From: Planctomycetaceae bacterium
Lineage (GTDB): Bacteria; Planctomycetota; Planctomycetia; Planctomycetales; Planctomycetaceae
Length of the DNA: 39,176 nt
NCBI GenBank assembly: GCA_016795145.1
Contig: JAEUII010000287.1
Coordinates: 1-39,176, forward strand
Direction: 5' to 3'
Shown: piece after piece, positions 25,177-34,126 of the stretch
Layout of the letters: every line of letters begins with the position of its first letter
How positions within the stretch are numbered: the stretch's first letter is position 1
Notes under the pieces: model-generated
What the model was told of the DNA's origin: nothing
Databases searched by the model: none
What the model saw: only the letters and a program-made list of their open reading frames with translations
Translations under genes and position numbers: made by a program

Positions 25177-26241
25177 TCACTTTTCTCCAGCGGCGCGGTG
25201 TTCAACTGTCCCCAGCTGGCCAACTCGTTCCTTGAGTTTCTCCTTCAGCCACGCCGCAGACTCTTTGTCATCTTTCAGCCATGAATTCCAGAAGTGTGTC
25301 GATGATTCGAGGATCACTGCCTGCATCGGAGCATAGTTTTCCGTGGATCGCAGTCGGTCCAGAATCCTGCGCCGTGAGGACCCTTCCTCGGGCGAAGCCG
25401 CGAAGACGCCATGATCACCATCCGTGAACAGAATCAGCGTTCGATTCGAATTGTCACTGTGGTCAAACGGCAGCCGCCGTGTCTCTGGTCCGTGCAGATC
25501 GATGGGGCTGGAGTCCTTCGTGCCAGTCATGTGCAGCACAGGAATTCGCACGTCTTCATACATTCGATCGAGTGCTTCGGGGGCAATTCGATTCACCGGA
25601 ATACTCATCGCAACCGCCGCCACGATGCGGGCATCCTTTTGCGATTCAGTGACCGGTATGCGCAGGCCAGCCTGAAGCCCTGACACCAGCATGGTTGTGT
25701 TAGCACCAAAAGAGTGACCGGCTGCTCCTATCTTCGCCGTGTTGAGCCGACCTTTCAGCACAGACGTCGAGTCCTTCGCTCCCGGCTGAACCTTGTCAAT
25801 CATCTGAGTGATGACGAAGCGCACGTCCTGAGCACGATTCATGGCGTTGCGCGGGTCCGCCGCAGCCTGCTCAAGCTTTTTGAGATTGCCAGCGCCCGCA
25901 CCTCGTTCCAGAACATCCCGGTCGCTGCCTTCGTGCTCGGGATGTACGACAACAAAACCATTCTGAGCCCAGTGTCGGCCGAGGTAGCTGTAACCGTCGC
26001 GGGACCCGCCGAGGCCGTGTGAGAAAACGATGATCGGAAGTTTGTCGCCCGTTGCTGGTGCATAAATCCGAACGGGTACAGTCCGCTGCCGCTTGTCGTC
26101 TCTCCAGTCTTCGGACAGCACAACGACTTCGCCTGCCTTCTTCCCTGAAGAATCTGGGTTCTGCGGAGAGAGGAGACAGTCGTTCAGATGCTGAGACCAG
26201 GCGGAGAACAGCAGGAGCATCGGAAGGAGCTGGGTACTCAT
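25177..26241 (-). CDS. Secreted alpha/beta hydrolase
   Basis: The 354-residue protein has a hydrophobic N-terminus (MSTQLLPMLLLFSAWS) that may be a signal peptide. The alpha/beta-hydrolase fold includes the oxyanion strand PIIVFSHGLGG (69-79), the nucleophile elbow GHSFGA with S177, a likely acid in TGTKDSSP and a histidine in DGDHGVF. The layout resembles platelet-activating-factor acetylhydrolase or dienelactone hydrolase-like esterases widespread in planctomycetes. Substrate is unknown. The ATG is at 26239-26241. It is divergent from the SbtA-type gene. Confidence 0.88.
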   Translation of the reverse strand: MSTQLLPMLLLFSAWSQHLNDCLLSPQNPDSSGKKAGEVVVLSEDWRDDKRQRTVPVRIYAPATGDKLPIIVFSHGLGGSRDGYSYLGRHWAQNGFVVVHPEHEGSDRDVLERGAGAGNLKKLEQAAADPRNAMNRAQDVRFVITQMIDKVQPGAKDSTSVLKGRLNTAKIGAAGHSFGANTTMLVSGLQAGLRIPVTESQKDARIVAAVAMSIPVNRIAPEALDRMYEDVRIPVLHMTGTKDSSPIDLHGPETRRLPFDHSDNSNRTLILFTDGDHGVFAASPEEGSSRRRILDRLRSTENYAPMQAVILESSTHFWNSWLKDDKESAAWLKEKLKERVGQLGTVEHRAAGEK

Positions 26242-26417
26242 GACGTTGTGTCCGTTCGATAGTGAAACAGCAGATTCTGCGGGAATTCTAGCCCGGCTCC
26301 AGGAATTCGGTCAATTCCGTCAAAACCTTCACTTGCATGACATACGAATGGCGATACCATAAACGCGACATATATTTCGTGCTTTATGAATCGCAAAAAA
26401 GAAAGACCGAGAGCTGT

Positions 26418-27413
26418 ATGTGGGATGTCTTAAGGACGAATCTGGTTTCACCGTTAACTCTGTCCTTTGCACTGGGTGTTTTTGCCAAAGTGATCCGCAG
26501 TGAGCTTTCGCTGCCGAAGGAACTGTACACATCTCTCTCCATTTATCTGCTCTTCTCTCTCGGACTCAAAGGCGGTGTTGAACTGTCTCACAGCACACTT
26601 GGGCAAATCTCCGGTCCTGCGATGGCAACGCTTCTGCTGGGATGCCTCACACCCGTGACAGCGTACTTCATCCTTCGGAAAGCCGGGCGATTCTCCGTCG
26701 CTGACGCTGCAGGAATCGCGGCTCACTACGGATCCGTCTCCGCCGTGACCTTCATCGCAGCTCAGCAGTTCGTCAGCTCCGCCGGCACACCCGCAGAGGG
26801 TTTCATGCCAACACTTCTGACGCTGCTTGAGATACCGGGAATTCAAATCGCGCTCGCAATCGGGGCGGTCCAGCTTTCCCGGCAGTCTTCGGACGGAACG
26901 ACTCGCAGCGTCGACGAAAACCGAAGCCTCTGGAGTGTCATGCACGAGCTTCTGACCTCTCGATCCATGCTGCTGCTGGTCGGTGGCCTTGTGATTGGCA
27001 CAGCGGTCGGTGTCGAAGGCTGGAAGCCAGTGCAGCCGGTATTCGAAGGCCTGTTCAAAGGCCTGCTGACACTGTTCCTGCTGGAAATGGGACTCTCTGC
27101 GGGAGCCCGACTGAACGATCTGAAACAAACGGGTTTGTTCCTTCTGGGGTTCGGCATCCTGATGCCTCTTCTGCACGGTGCTCTTGGAGCATGGCTGGGT
27201 TCTTTGTCCGGGCTGTCAGTTGGTGGCTGCACAGTCCTGGCCACGATGGCTGCAAGTGCTTCCTACATCGCGGCCCCCCCGGCGGTTCGAATGACGCTGC
27301 CTGAAGCGAATCCAACTTTGTATCTGACATCGGCCCTTGCGATTACCTTCCCGTTCAACCTGCTCGCAGGGATCCCGATCTACTATCAGATGTCGCGACT
27401 ACTCTGTGCCTGA
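26418..27413 (+). CDS. sbtA: SbtA-type sodium-dependent bicarbonate transporter
   Basis: The protein matches the SbtA (DUF897) family, which imports bicarbonate with Na+ in cyanobacteria. It has about ten membrane segments in two similar halves. Family-like stretches are NLVSPLTLSFALGVFAKVIRS, LYTSLSIYLLFSLGLKGGVEL, GIAAHYGSVSAVTFIAAQQF (the conserved HYGSVSAVTF) and, near the end, AASASYIAAPPAVR. I choose the ATG at 26418 (331 residues; GAGAG upstream) because the 27 residues from the earlier in-frame ATG at 26337 are polar and not family-like. The stop overlaps the carbonic anhydrase start (TGATG). No SbtB (PII-like) gene is adjacent. Confidence 0.9.
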   Translation: MWDVLRTNLVSPLTLSFALGVFAKVIRSELSLPKELYTSLSIYLLFSLGLKGGVELSHSTLGQISGPAMATLLLGCLTPVTAYFILRKAGRFSVADAAGIAAHYGSVSAVTFIAAQQFVSSAGTPAEGFMPTLLTLLEIPGIQIALAIGAVQLSRQSSDGTTRSVDENRSLWSVMHELLTSRSMLLLVGGLVIGTAVGVEGWKPVQPVFEGLFKGLLTLFLLEMGLSAGARLNDLKQTGLFLLGFGILMPLLHGALGAWLGSLSGLSVGGCTVLATMAASASYIAAPPAVRMTLPEANPTLYLTSALAITFPFNLLAGIPIYYQMSRLLCA

Positions 27414-28219
27414 TGCTGCAAACCTCGACTTCTCTATCGGAGATGCACATGGAAAGTTCTCAAACAGTGATTCAGTCCGATGATTACCAGACGCCAAAGG
27501 GGGCAAATCGCCGCCGAATGCTCGGACAGTTTCTGGCCGCGGCTGGCTGTGGCAGCCTGGGCTGGTTTCGATATCGTACCGCGAATGCAGATAACTCTTC
27601 TGTGACCATCCCGCCGGTACCGGCACGAAAGGAGTCCGCGCCAATCGAAACGCCTCAGGATGCGCTCCAGAGACTCTATGAGGGAAACCTGCGATTCTCA
27701 CAGGGCAAGTCGATTGAGGAGCATCGTGATCTCGGCCGCGTGAAAGAAGTGGCGGCAGGTCAGAAACCCTTTGCTGCGTTTCTTGGCTGTGCGGATTCGC
27801 GTGTGCCTGTTGAGATCGTCTTCGACCAGGGATTTGGCGACATCTTCGTCACTCGTATCGCAGGCAACGTCGCAAGCAGTGAGAATATCGGCAGCCTGGA
27901 ATTCGGAACTCAGGTTCTTGGTGCGCGAGTCCTCTATGTGCTCGGACATACTCAATGCGGGGCCGTTCAGGCGACGATGAAGGGCGAAGAAGTGCCGGGC
28001 CAGATCAGCGGACTCTTCCAGCACATTCGTCCGGCCGTCAAGGCGTCCAACGGCGATCTCAACCTGGCTGTTGAACAGAACGTTCGCAACCAGGCGATCC
28101 TGCTGGCGGAATCGTCGCCCGTCATTTCCAAACTGGTGAAGCGAGGAGAACTCATGGTGGCTGGAGGAGTTTACGACCTCCGGACCGGGCTGGTCACTCC
28201 CGTGAAGATTGAACTTTAG
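27413..28219 (+). CDS. Beta-carbonic anhydrase with a Tat-type leader
   Basis: It interconverts CO2 and bicarbonate. Zinc ligands and partners of the beta class are all present: C126 and D128-R130 in LGCADSR, H179 and C182 in LGHTQCG, and the IAGNVAS motif at 149-155. The 268-residue protein has a leader with ANRRRMLGQFLAAAGCGSLGW (32-51). That fits a twin-arginine signal (RR-x-M-L) and would place the enzyme outside the cytoplasm. The ATG shares one base with the TGA of the SbtA-type gene, arguing for coupled translation; ATGs at codons 11 and 13 are alternatives that keep the leader. The pair forms a plausible inorganic-carbon module. Confidence 0.92.
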   Translation: MLQTSTSLSEMHMESSQTVIQSDDYQTPKGANRRRMLGQFLAAAGCGSLGWFRYRTANADNSSVTIPPVPARKESAPIETPQDALQRLYEGNLRFSQGKSIEEHRDLGRVKEVAAGQKPFAAFLGCADSRVPVEIVFDQGFGDIFVTRIAGNVASSENIGSLEFGTQVLGARVLYVLGHTQCGAVQATMKGEEVPGQISGLFQHIRPAVKASNGDLNLAVEQNVRNQAILLAESSPVISKLVKRGELMVAGGVYDLRTGLVTPVKIEL

Positions 28220-28248
28220 TCTTGCCGTTCTTTAACAGGTGCGCCCAG

Positions 28249-28471
28249 GTCGCGGTTCACTCCGCCGAACCACGCGCTCAGGATTTCGCGAAGCGTTTGA
28301 TGCGCGAGACATCTCTGGCAACGTTAAACGTGTGACATGCGTTTTGTTCGCTCCGCGAACAGAACGCCCTGCATGATCAGGTGGCAAGAGACGGCGATTT
28401 GTGGCTGGATGTAGTGTGCGGGTTGACGTGAGCGCTTGAAAAACGCCAGGTTCGGCGGAGCGAACCGCGAC
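28249..28471. repeat. Inverted-repeat element, short copy (223 bp)
   Basis: The 23-nt ends (28249-28271 and 28449-28471) are reverse complements with one mismatch. They begin GTCGCGGTTC and end GCCGAACC on the left. Each end is itself a small hairpin (GGTTCR...CGAACC). In the middle lies another near-perfect palindrome: GCGTTTTGTTCGC at 28339-28351 pairs with GCGAACAGAACGC at 28355-28367. No open reading frame is convincing inside. It fills the gap between the carbonic anhydrase and the FG-GAP lipoprotein genes, which converge. The same ends recur at 35669-36144. Confidence 0.8.
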
Positions 28472-28498
28472 TTTGCCAGCTTCGATCAAGCATCAAAC

Positions 28499-31400
28499 TT
28501 ACTGCACCTGAAGTCTGACAGCATCGCGGAATTGGAATCGCGGATACTCGCGAGTCTGATACGTCTTCAGATAGTTCAGGTACTCCGGCGTCGTTGGACC
28601 CATCTGGTCGGGTGTGCCGGGATACTGCCCCATCTCTTTGAACGGGTAAGGCTCGGACGACTGACCGTAAACCGTTGCCAGATTGGCGTCCTTATCCCAG
28701 CCCACGTTGTAAAGAATGAAGTCGCGCTTCCATCCTTCGGGCACCGGGGTCTCCGGCACCTGAAACTCAACGGTGGCTTCATCACCGGGGCCCATCACAA
28801 TCATCTGATCATCCTGGCTGAGCAGCAATTCCTGAACCGAGCCGTAACGAGTGAACCGACCGGCCATTTCGCTCCAGCGAGGTTCCGTGATGACGTTCGA
28901 GTAGTCATAACCTTCCGGTGCGCGACCGTTGCGGAAGACCGACGTGTCGGCATAAGTCCTTTGCGAGAATCCTCGGTAGTGAAGGTCCGCGCCGACAAGG
29001 CGACAGTCCATCGGTTTCGTCTCGGCATCGTCTTCGTTCACGATGAAAAACGCCGCATCCCAGTACAACTCCATGCTGGATCGAATTCGGATGCGATCGC
29101 TGGCCAGCGGAAGAACTTCCGCCAGATCGATCACCATCGCCTTTGTTTTACCGCTCGGGAAACCGAGGAACGGCATGGCCGTCTTCCACTGCCCATCCGC
29201 CTGAAGCACTTCGAGTGATGGTGGTGACGGCGGATCGAGATCAGGGTTCTGCAGAATCGCCTGATTCAACGACGTGTCAGTTGGGAACACCCAGCCAATC
29301 AGCACGAGCCGAATGTTCTTCACCGGCGAATTCTGAGCCAGGATGGACTGCAGATGGAACTCCATCGTCCACTCATCCGTCAGTCCCTGCATGCGGCGAC
29401 CACGAAACGCCTGAACGTAGTCTTGATCGACGGCCTTCAAGCCCGGAAGCAGATCGTTGCCGTGTCCATCAACAACGGAATCCGGCAGCTGCCTGTTCTT
29501 CACGGTATGAATTCGATGAGCCGCCATCTGAGGCGAACCGACTTTCTCATTCGAAAAGACTTCGACATCGGCGGGATGATCGACGGCCACCAGTTTCACT
29601 TCATCAAAGTAAGCCGCTTCCCAAAGCTCTTCCGTCAGCTGAATCACATAGCGTCCGTCCTTCGGCTGCAGCATCTCGCCTGGAATCAGCAGATTTTCCC
29701 ATTCACGAGTCGGCGCGAAATCGCCGTTTGCCTGAACCAGACCGATTGGAGCAGCCCAGAGACAGTCACTGAAGAACTGAAACTCCTTGCCGTTCCATGT
29801 GTAAATGTACGGACAGGATCCAATCAGAATCTGCGGCGCGAGAACTCCCAGACGAGACTTCAGGAACTGCACGCCGGTCAGATTCTGCGGAATGCCGTCG
29901 GTCCAGATGACTCGCACAGAATCCATTTGCTTCGCTTTGCCAAGACCCAGATGCGTTCGAGGACCTTCGACGGGATGGGACTGCCATTGTTCACCGGTTC
30001 GAGCTTCGATGATGGCTCCGATGCCATACATGTTGACGCGGTTTGATGGGAACTGCGGATCATCGCCAATCGCACGAGTGACCACGTCGGTCCATTCGTT
30101 GGCATTGCCGCCATTGTTCGTCAGCAGTGAAATGGCGCCTGACTCGGCGACCAGGATGAGATCGAGGTCACCGTCTTCATCCAGATCCGCAGCCTCGGCG
30201 GCCACACAACCCGTTTCCTCCGGAAGAAGCGTTGTCAGATCTTCAAACGTTCCGTTCGCAGCCCCGCGCAGGAGCGTTGCTTTCGTTGCATGAATGACCA
30301 GCACATCCGAATGTCCGTCGTTGTCAAAGTCCGCTCGCAGCAACTGACTGCCCGGTGCCGTCGAGACCGACGTGGCTTTGATGTCTTCCATCCGGTCGCC
30401 ATTCGGCGGCAGCCAGACACTTGTTCCGCCCGTGCCAGTGGTCAGCGCGTCCCACGGACCATCCATGTTGAGGTGATCAACAATCAGATCCTCAGCAGGA
30501 GTTCCCGTTTTCGCGCCAGCGATCCAACGGAATCGTGAATGCAGCATGTTCTGCATCCAGCCGGAATCACCTTCAGGACTGACTCCGACAACATCCATCG
30601 CCATGTCACGATTCCAGTCGACCGCGAACACAGCCTTAATCGCATGAGCAGGACTGGCGACTCCCTCCGTGATGGGTTCGAACGTCTTTCCATTCAAACT
30701 TCGAAGCAGTGTAATTCCGGAATCTGTCGCAACGATCAGATCGAGGTCACCATCAGCTTCCAGGTCTGCGACGGTCACATCATTGATTCCCGTGATGTTG
30801 CCTGGCATCTCGATGGGGGTCAAAGTCCGTTGGTCACCGTTCAGTTCATTCAGAAAGACATTCACAGAATCGCGGCTCCACGCCACAACGTCCGGATCCG
30901 CATCAAACCATCTCTGCTTGCCGGCGAGCTCAGGCAGCACTTTGCGATCACCATTTCGATCGGCGACGACAAGAGGAACTTTGATGTCTCCAAGAGTCTG
31001 ACGATCAAAGTCGCGATCCAGATCGGCCAGAAGAAATCGGTTGCTGACCGGTCCGCCTTCTGCCGATTCACACAACGAAGACCATCCACCTTCGGCCGTT
31101 CGCTGATGCACAACAACTCGCCCAGACACCAATGCAACCAGGTCATCGCGACCGTCCAGGTTAATATCGGCCACATGAACATTGGAGACCGACTCAAGAG
31201 CCGGCAACGCGGCCGCATCGGCCACTGTGAACTTCTGCAGCACAGTTGGCTCAGTCTTTCCGAACACGGCCGTTCGCACATCGTCCGGCAGATTCAAAGA
31301 AGGAACCAGGTCGACAGTCAGATACTCCAGCAGGTTCAAATCAATGCGACGTTGGTCAACCTGAGTCGACAACTCCGGAAGCACAAGATTCTTGGTGAGC

Positions 31401-32320
31401 ATCGCCGGACTAATGAGCGGCGATGGGTTTTCCGGCGTGGCCTTGGCAAGTCCCTTCTGGATCAACTCCACAATATCCTGCCTGCGCTGTTTCAGAATCG
31501 AAGCTCGCAGAGGTTCCAGCAGGACGGCGGCTCGTTCGAGTGTCTTCGACAGATTCGCCGCAACAGCTTTCGTCTTTGCGTCATCGGAAGTCAGCCCCAT
31601 CGCCTGCTTTTCCAGGAGCTTGTTCAGGACCATCAGGTTGTCAGGAGCCAGCTCAAAGATCTTCTGAAACAGTTCGATCAGCTCCGCGGATTCGGAGTAT
31701 TCTCGATGGCCTTCCATCGCAACGGCAAAGGCGTACAACATTTCAGGCTTGTCGCCAGACAGCGAGGCAGCTTCGCGAAACGATTTGATCGCTTCATCCA
31801 TGCGAGGTTTTTCGGAACTGTCTTCGAATGCCGCAAGCTTGCCGGCCAGGAGAGCAGCGACGGCCTTGTCCTGATTGTCGGTTGCCAGTGAAGCAAACTT
31901 TTTCACCGCATCATTCGCACGTTCAATCGCTGCCTGGACTTTCTCCGGAGCCTTCGATCGGTCGAACGGAGTCGCTCGGTCAACCAGCGAAAAGACGCGG
32001 CTCACTGCCAGATTTCTGGCTGCGGGCAAATTGGTCGACAACGCTTCTGCAAGCTTCGAAAGCTGCGTCTCTGCATCCGCCCATTCTTTGTTTTCAAGAT
32101 GAGCCACGCCGCGATTGTGCATCGTCAGCCATTCTCGCACGCTTTCAGGTGTGGCTTTGACAGAAGTCTCTGTTGTGGACTCCCCTTCCGTCCCGGTCGC
32201 AACCGGCTTGGCAGGTCCCGCTTCCTGCCGACATCCATTCGAAACTGCCAGCATCGTCAGCAGAAGGCCGAGCGCTGGAACACGCGTGCGAAAGCGTCGA
32301 GCAACCATAGCAAAACCCAT
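28499..32320 (-). CDS. Giant lipoprotein: TPR-like helices, FG-GAP/VCBS repeats, ASPIC/UnbV and a long C-terminal region
   Basis: The 1273-residue protein has a lipoprotein signal ending VSNGC (C30). Residues about 60-300 are helical and TPR-like (LTMHNRGVAHLENKEWADAETQLSKL). Residues about 365-730 carry FG-GAP/VCBS calcium-loop repeats: ADINLDGRDDLVAL, ADLEADGDLDLIVAT, ADFDNDGHSDVLVI and ADLDEDGDLDLILV. Residues about 755-820 are an ASPIC/UnbV domain (RVNMYGIGAIIEA, HLGLGKA, VIWTDG). From 830 a region starting LIGSCPYIYTWNGKEFQFFSD, which I recall from other CRTAC1-like proteins, extends over 440 residues without a named domain. It is probably anchored to a membrane and faces outward; its ligand is unknown. 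The ATG at 32318-32320 is used, and an ATG four codons later is equally possible. Confidence 0.88.
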   Translation of the reverse strand: MGFAMVARRFRTRVPALGLLLTMLAVSNGCRQEAGPAKPVATGTEGESTTETSVKATPESVREWLTMHNRGVAHLENKEWADAETQLSKLAEALSTNLPAARNLAVSRVFSLVDRATPFDRSKAPEKVQAAIERANDAVKKFASLATDNQDKAVAALLAGKLAAFEDSSEKPRMDEAIKSFREAASLSGDKPEMLYAFAVAMEGHREYSESAELIELFQKIFELAPDNLMVLNKLLEKQAMGLTSDDAKTKAVAANLSKTLERAAVLLEPLRASILKQRRQDIVELIQKGLAKATPENPSPLISPAMLTKNLVLPELSTQVDQRRIDLNLLEYLTVDLVPSLNLPDDVRTAVFGKTEPTVLQKFTVADAAALPALESVSNVHVADINLDGRDDLVALVSGRVVVHQRTAEGGWSSLCESAEGGPVSNRFLLADLDRDFDRQTLGDIKVPLVVADRNGDRKVLPELAGKQRWFDADPDVVAWSRDSVNVFLNELNGDQRTLTPIEMPGNITGINDVTVADLEADGDLDLIVATDSGITLLRSLNGKTFEPITEGVASPAHAIKAVFAVDWNRDMAMDVVGVSPEGDSGWMQNMLHSRFRWIAGAKTGTPAEDLIVDHLNMDGPWDALTTGTGGTSVWLPPNGDRMEDIKATSVSTAPGSQLLRADFDNDGHSDVLVIHATKATLLRGAANGTFEDLTTLLPEETGCVAAEAADLDEDGDLDLILVAESGAISLLTNNGGNANEWTDVVTRAIGDDPQFPSNRVNMYGIGAIIEARTGEQWQSHPVEGPRTHLGLGKAKQMDSVRVIWTDGIPQNLTGVQFLKSRLGVLAPQILIGSCPYIYTWNGKEFQFFSDCLWAAPIGLVQANGDFAPTREWENLLIPGEMLQPKDGRYVIQLTEELWEAAYFDEVKLVAVDHPADVEVFSNEKVGSPQMAAHRIHTVKNRQLPDSVVDGHGNDLLPGLKAVDQDYVQAFRGRRMQGLTDEWTMEFHLQSILAQNSPVKNIRLVLIGWVFPTDTSLNQAILQNPDLDPPSPPSLEVLQADGQWKTAMPFLGFPSGKTKAMVIDLAEVLPLASDRIRIRSSMELYWDAAFFIVNEDDAETKPMDCRLVGADLHYRGFSQRTYADTSVFRNGRAPEGYDYSNVITEPRWSEMAGRFTRYGSVQELLLSQDDQMIVMGPGDEATVEFQVPETPVPEGWKRDFILYNVGWDKDANLATVYGQSSEPYPFKEMGQYPGTPDQMGPTTPEYLNYLKTYQTREYPRFQFRDAVRLQVQ

Positions 32321-32481
32321 AGAGACCGGAGAAGGACGGGATGTTCGCTCAGGACTGTACGTCGAATCCGTTGTTCCTGCGAAGTAAATTACAGAACCTG
32401 TGGCAGAGCGCCGTCTGGCAGCTTGTTGAATGAGTCAACAACTGGGCCGCACTACGACAGACGCTGGTGTTTTTCCACGTG

Positions 32482-32525
32482 TTTTTCTGACATTCACCCG
32501 CAAATAGCACTTTGCGGCTCACTCA
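32482..32525. repeat. Half copy of the TGAGCCGC-family repeat overlapping a gene end
   Basis: This stretch matches 13741-13784 (TTTTCTGACA...CACCCGC...TTTGCGGCTCACTC) with a few changes. The left arm is badly degraded. The TGA of the downstream GT39-type gene (complement of 32519-32521) is the first three bases of the TGAGCCGC motif, so the repeat supplies the stop codon. The remaining space to the lipoprotein gene start at 32320 holds no gene. Confidence 0.7.
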
Positions 32526-34126
32526 TTCAGCAGCGACCGGCTCTTTCGACGCAGCACTCGAGCACAGATGACACCAGACTGCTGGAACGTCATCAGCCGT
32601 TCGGTTCCAGGTGGATCCGCCTGCAGTTCCGGTCGAAGGTCAGCGAGCCGGTGAATCAGCAACAGGTCATGGTCCGACTTATCTTCTTCGTAGAAGTACG
32701 GAACCAGTTTGATGCGGCGCTGCGAGATGATGGGGACGAGGCTTTCCAGGTCGCTCAATTGAAACTGATGGCTGACGGGGGCAACGGCCAGAGTGGTTCC
32801 TTCGGGAATCTGCTTCCAGAACTCTGAGTTCAACGCATCCGACCAATAGCAGGCTTCCATGCCAAGACGGGCGGCACCGCGGTTTCCTCCGCAAACCACG
32901 CCATACTGGTTAATGGCAAACGGCTGCATCGTCCACGCCAAAGGAATCACTGCCAGTGCGCTGACCGTGACCGCACGAACAAGATGTGAGGCCCTGGCGG
33001 CAAGTTGCAGATTCCAAACCGTTTCGAATCCTCGCCCCGCGATCATGGCACATGCTGGCATGACGATCAGAAACAGTCGAGTCCCGTCGTAGACCGGAAT
33101 GCCAGGGAACGCAAACACACACAACGGAATCAGGCTGCTTAACAACATCAGCTGTTCGGGTGCTGCCAGTCTCTGACGAATGCGAAGCAACAGACTGATG
33201 ATCCACCAAGCCGGAAAACTGAACAGCAACGTCACGAACGGAAAATGCCACGGCACAAGTTTGTCGGCGTAACGTTCTCCAAAGTACCAGCAGTACAAAG
33301 TCTGACGGTCCGTTGTTCGCCCCAGGAACCTGAGCGTGTGACCCACAGGATCCTGCCAAAGCCAGGGCCAGCCAACGAAGAACACGATCGCTCCGGCAAT
33401 GCCCCAAAGTAGCAGCGGACGAATCGCCTGCTCTCTGAACCGCAACACTGCCCAAATCAGAATTGCTGGCGGCAGAAGAATGCCCTGAACTTTGGTTAGC
33501 AGCAGCAGTCCCCAGCAGACTCCACTCAAGATCGCCTGTCGATTCGTCGGCGCACGATCCGAGGTCCACCAGCTGAGCAGCGGCAATAGTGCCACGACCC
33601 ACGCAAGATTCGTACACGATTCCAGCGCGGCAAGGCGAGCATGGCCGACAAGGTGAGGCATGCCGAGCAGCATCAGTCCTGCACCCAGCGCCGCTGCTGT
33701 GCCGCGAACTCGAAAGGAATACTCCGTCAGCAGAATCACCATGAACGCCAACGCCAGGCATGAGCCAAGTCGCGCGGCGGGAACGTTGTACACGGTGGAT
33801 TCGGACCCAGGCACAAACCATGACGTGGCCTGGTGCACAATCCCCAGCCAGACACGTCCCAGCGGCGGATGATCCGGAAGAAATCGTTTTGCCCCGAAGA
33901 CCTTGCGAGCTGTCTCCGGAGCGAACAGCAGCGGCCCATGGTCGCCAATCGCATCGGCCAGGTAAACTCCCTGATCGATGTTGAAGGATTCATCCAGCGT
34001 CAGTCCCGGTCCTGCCGGCAAAGACGACTCAACCAGCCCATGATTGATCATCGAAGCCGACAGCAAAAACGCTGCCAGCCCGAAGACCATGGAGAGCCAG
34101 GAAAGTCGCATCATCGGGATGATCAC
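32519..34126 (-). CDS. GT39-type membrane glycosyltransferase
   Basis: The 535-residue protein is a polytopic GT-C enzyme resembling the dolichyl/undecaprenyl-phosphate mannosyl- or aminoarabinose-transferase family (PF13231/GT39). The first external loop carries the Asp-Glu pair typical of the catalytic site (D45-E46 in LTLDESFNIDQG). DHPPLGRVWLGIV follows at 85-97, a family-like motif. About nine to eleven helices follow, then a soluble C-terminal part. Donor and acceptor are unknown. The GTG start (34124-34126) overlaps the TGA of the upstream HD gene by 4 nt (GTGA); ATGs at codons 5 and 6 are alternatives. The stop codon lies within a repeat. Confidence 0.85.
   Translation of the reverse strand: MIIPMMRLSWLSMVFGLAAFLLSASMINHGLVESSLPAGPGLTLDESFNIDQGVYLADAIGDHGPLLFAPETARKVFGAKRFLPDHPPLGRVWLGIVHQATSWFVPGSESTVYNVPAARLGSCLALAFMVILLTEYSFRVRGTAAALGAGLMLLGMPHLVGHARLAALESCTNLAWVVALLPLLSWWTSDRAPTNRQAILSGVCWGLLLLTKVQGILLPPAILIWAVLRFREQAIRPLLLWGIAGAIVFFVGWPWLWQDPVGHTLRFLGRTTDRQTLYCWYFGERYADKLVPWHFPFVTLLFSFPAWWIISLLLRIRQRLAAPEQLMLLSSLIPLCVFAFPGIPVYDGTRLFLIVMPACAMIAGRGFETVWNLQLAARASHLVRAVTVSALAVIPLAWTMQPFAINQYGVVCGGNRGAARLGMEACYWSDALNSEFWKQIPEGTTLAVAPVSHQFQLSDLESLVPIISQRRIKLVPYFYEEDKSDHDLLLIHRLADLRPELQADPPGTERLMTFQQSGVICARVLRRKSRSLLNE

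Noticed and set aside
30539..31891. A 450-codon frame antisense to the FG-GAP lipoprotein gene
   Set aside because: It is the complement of a strongly supported gene, with His/Gln/Arg-rich composition typical of antisense frames.
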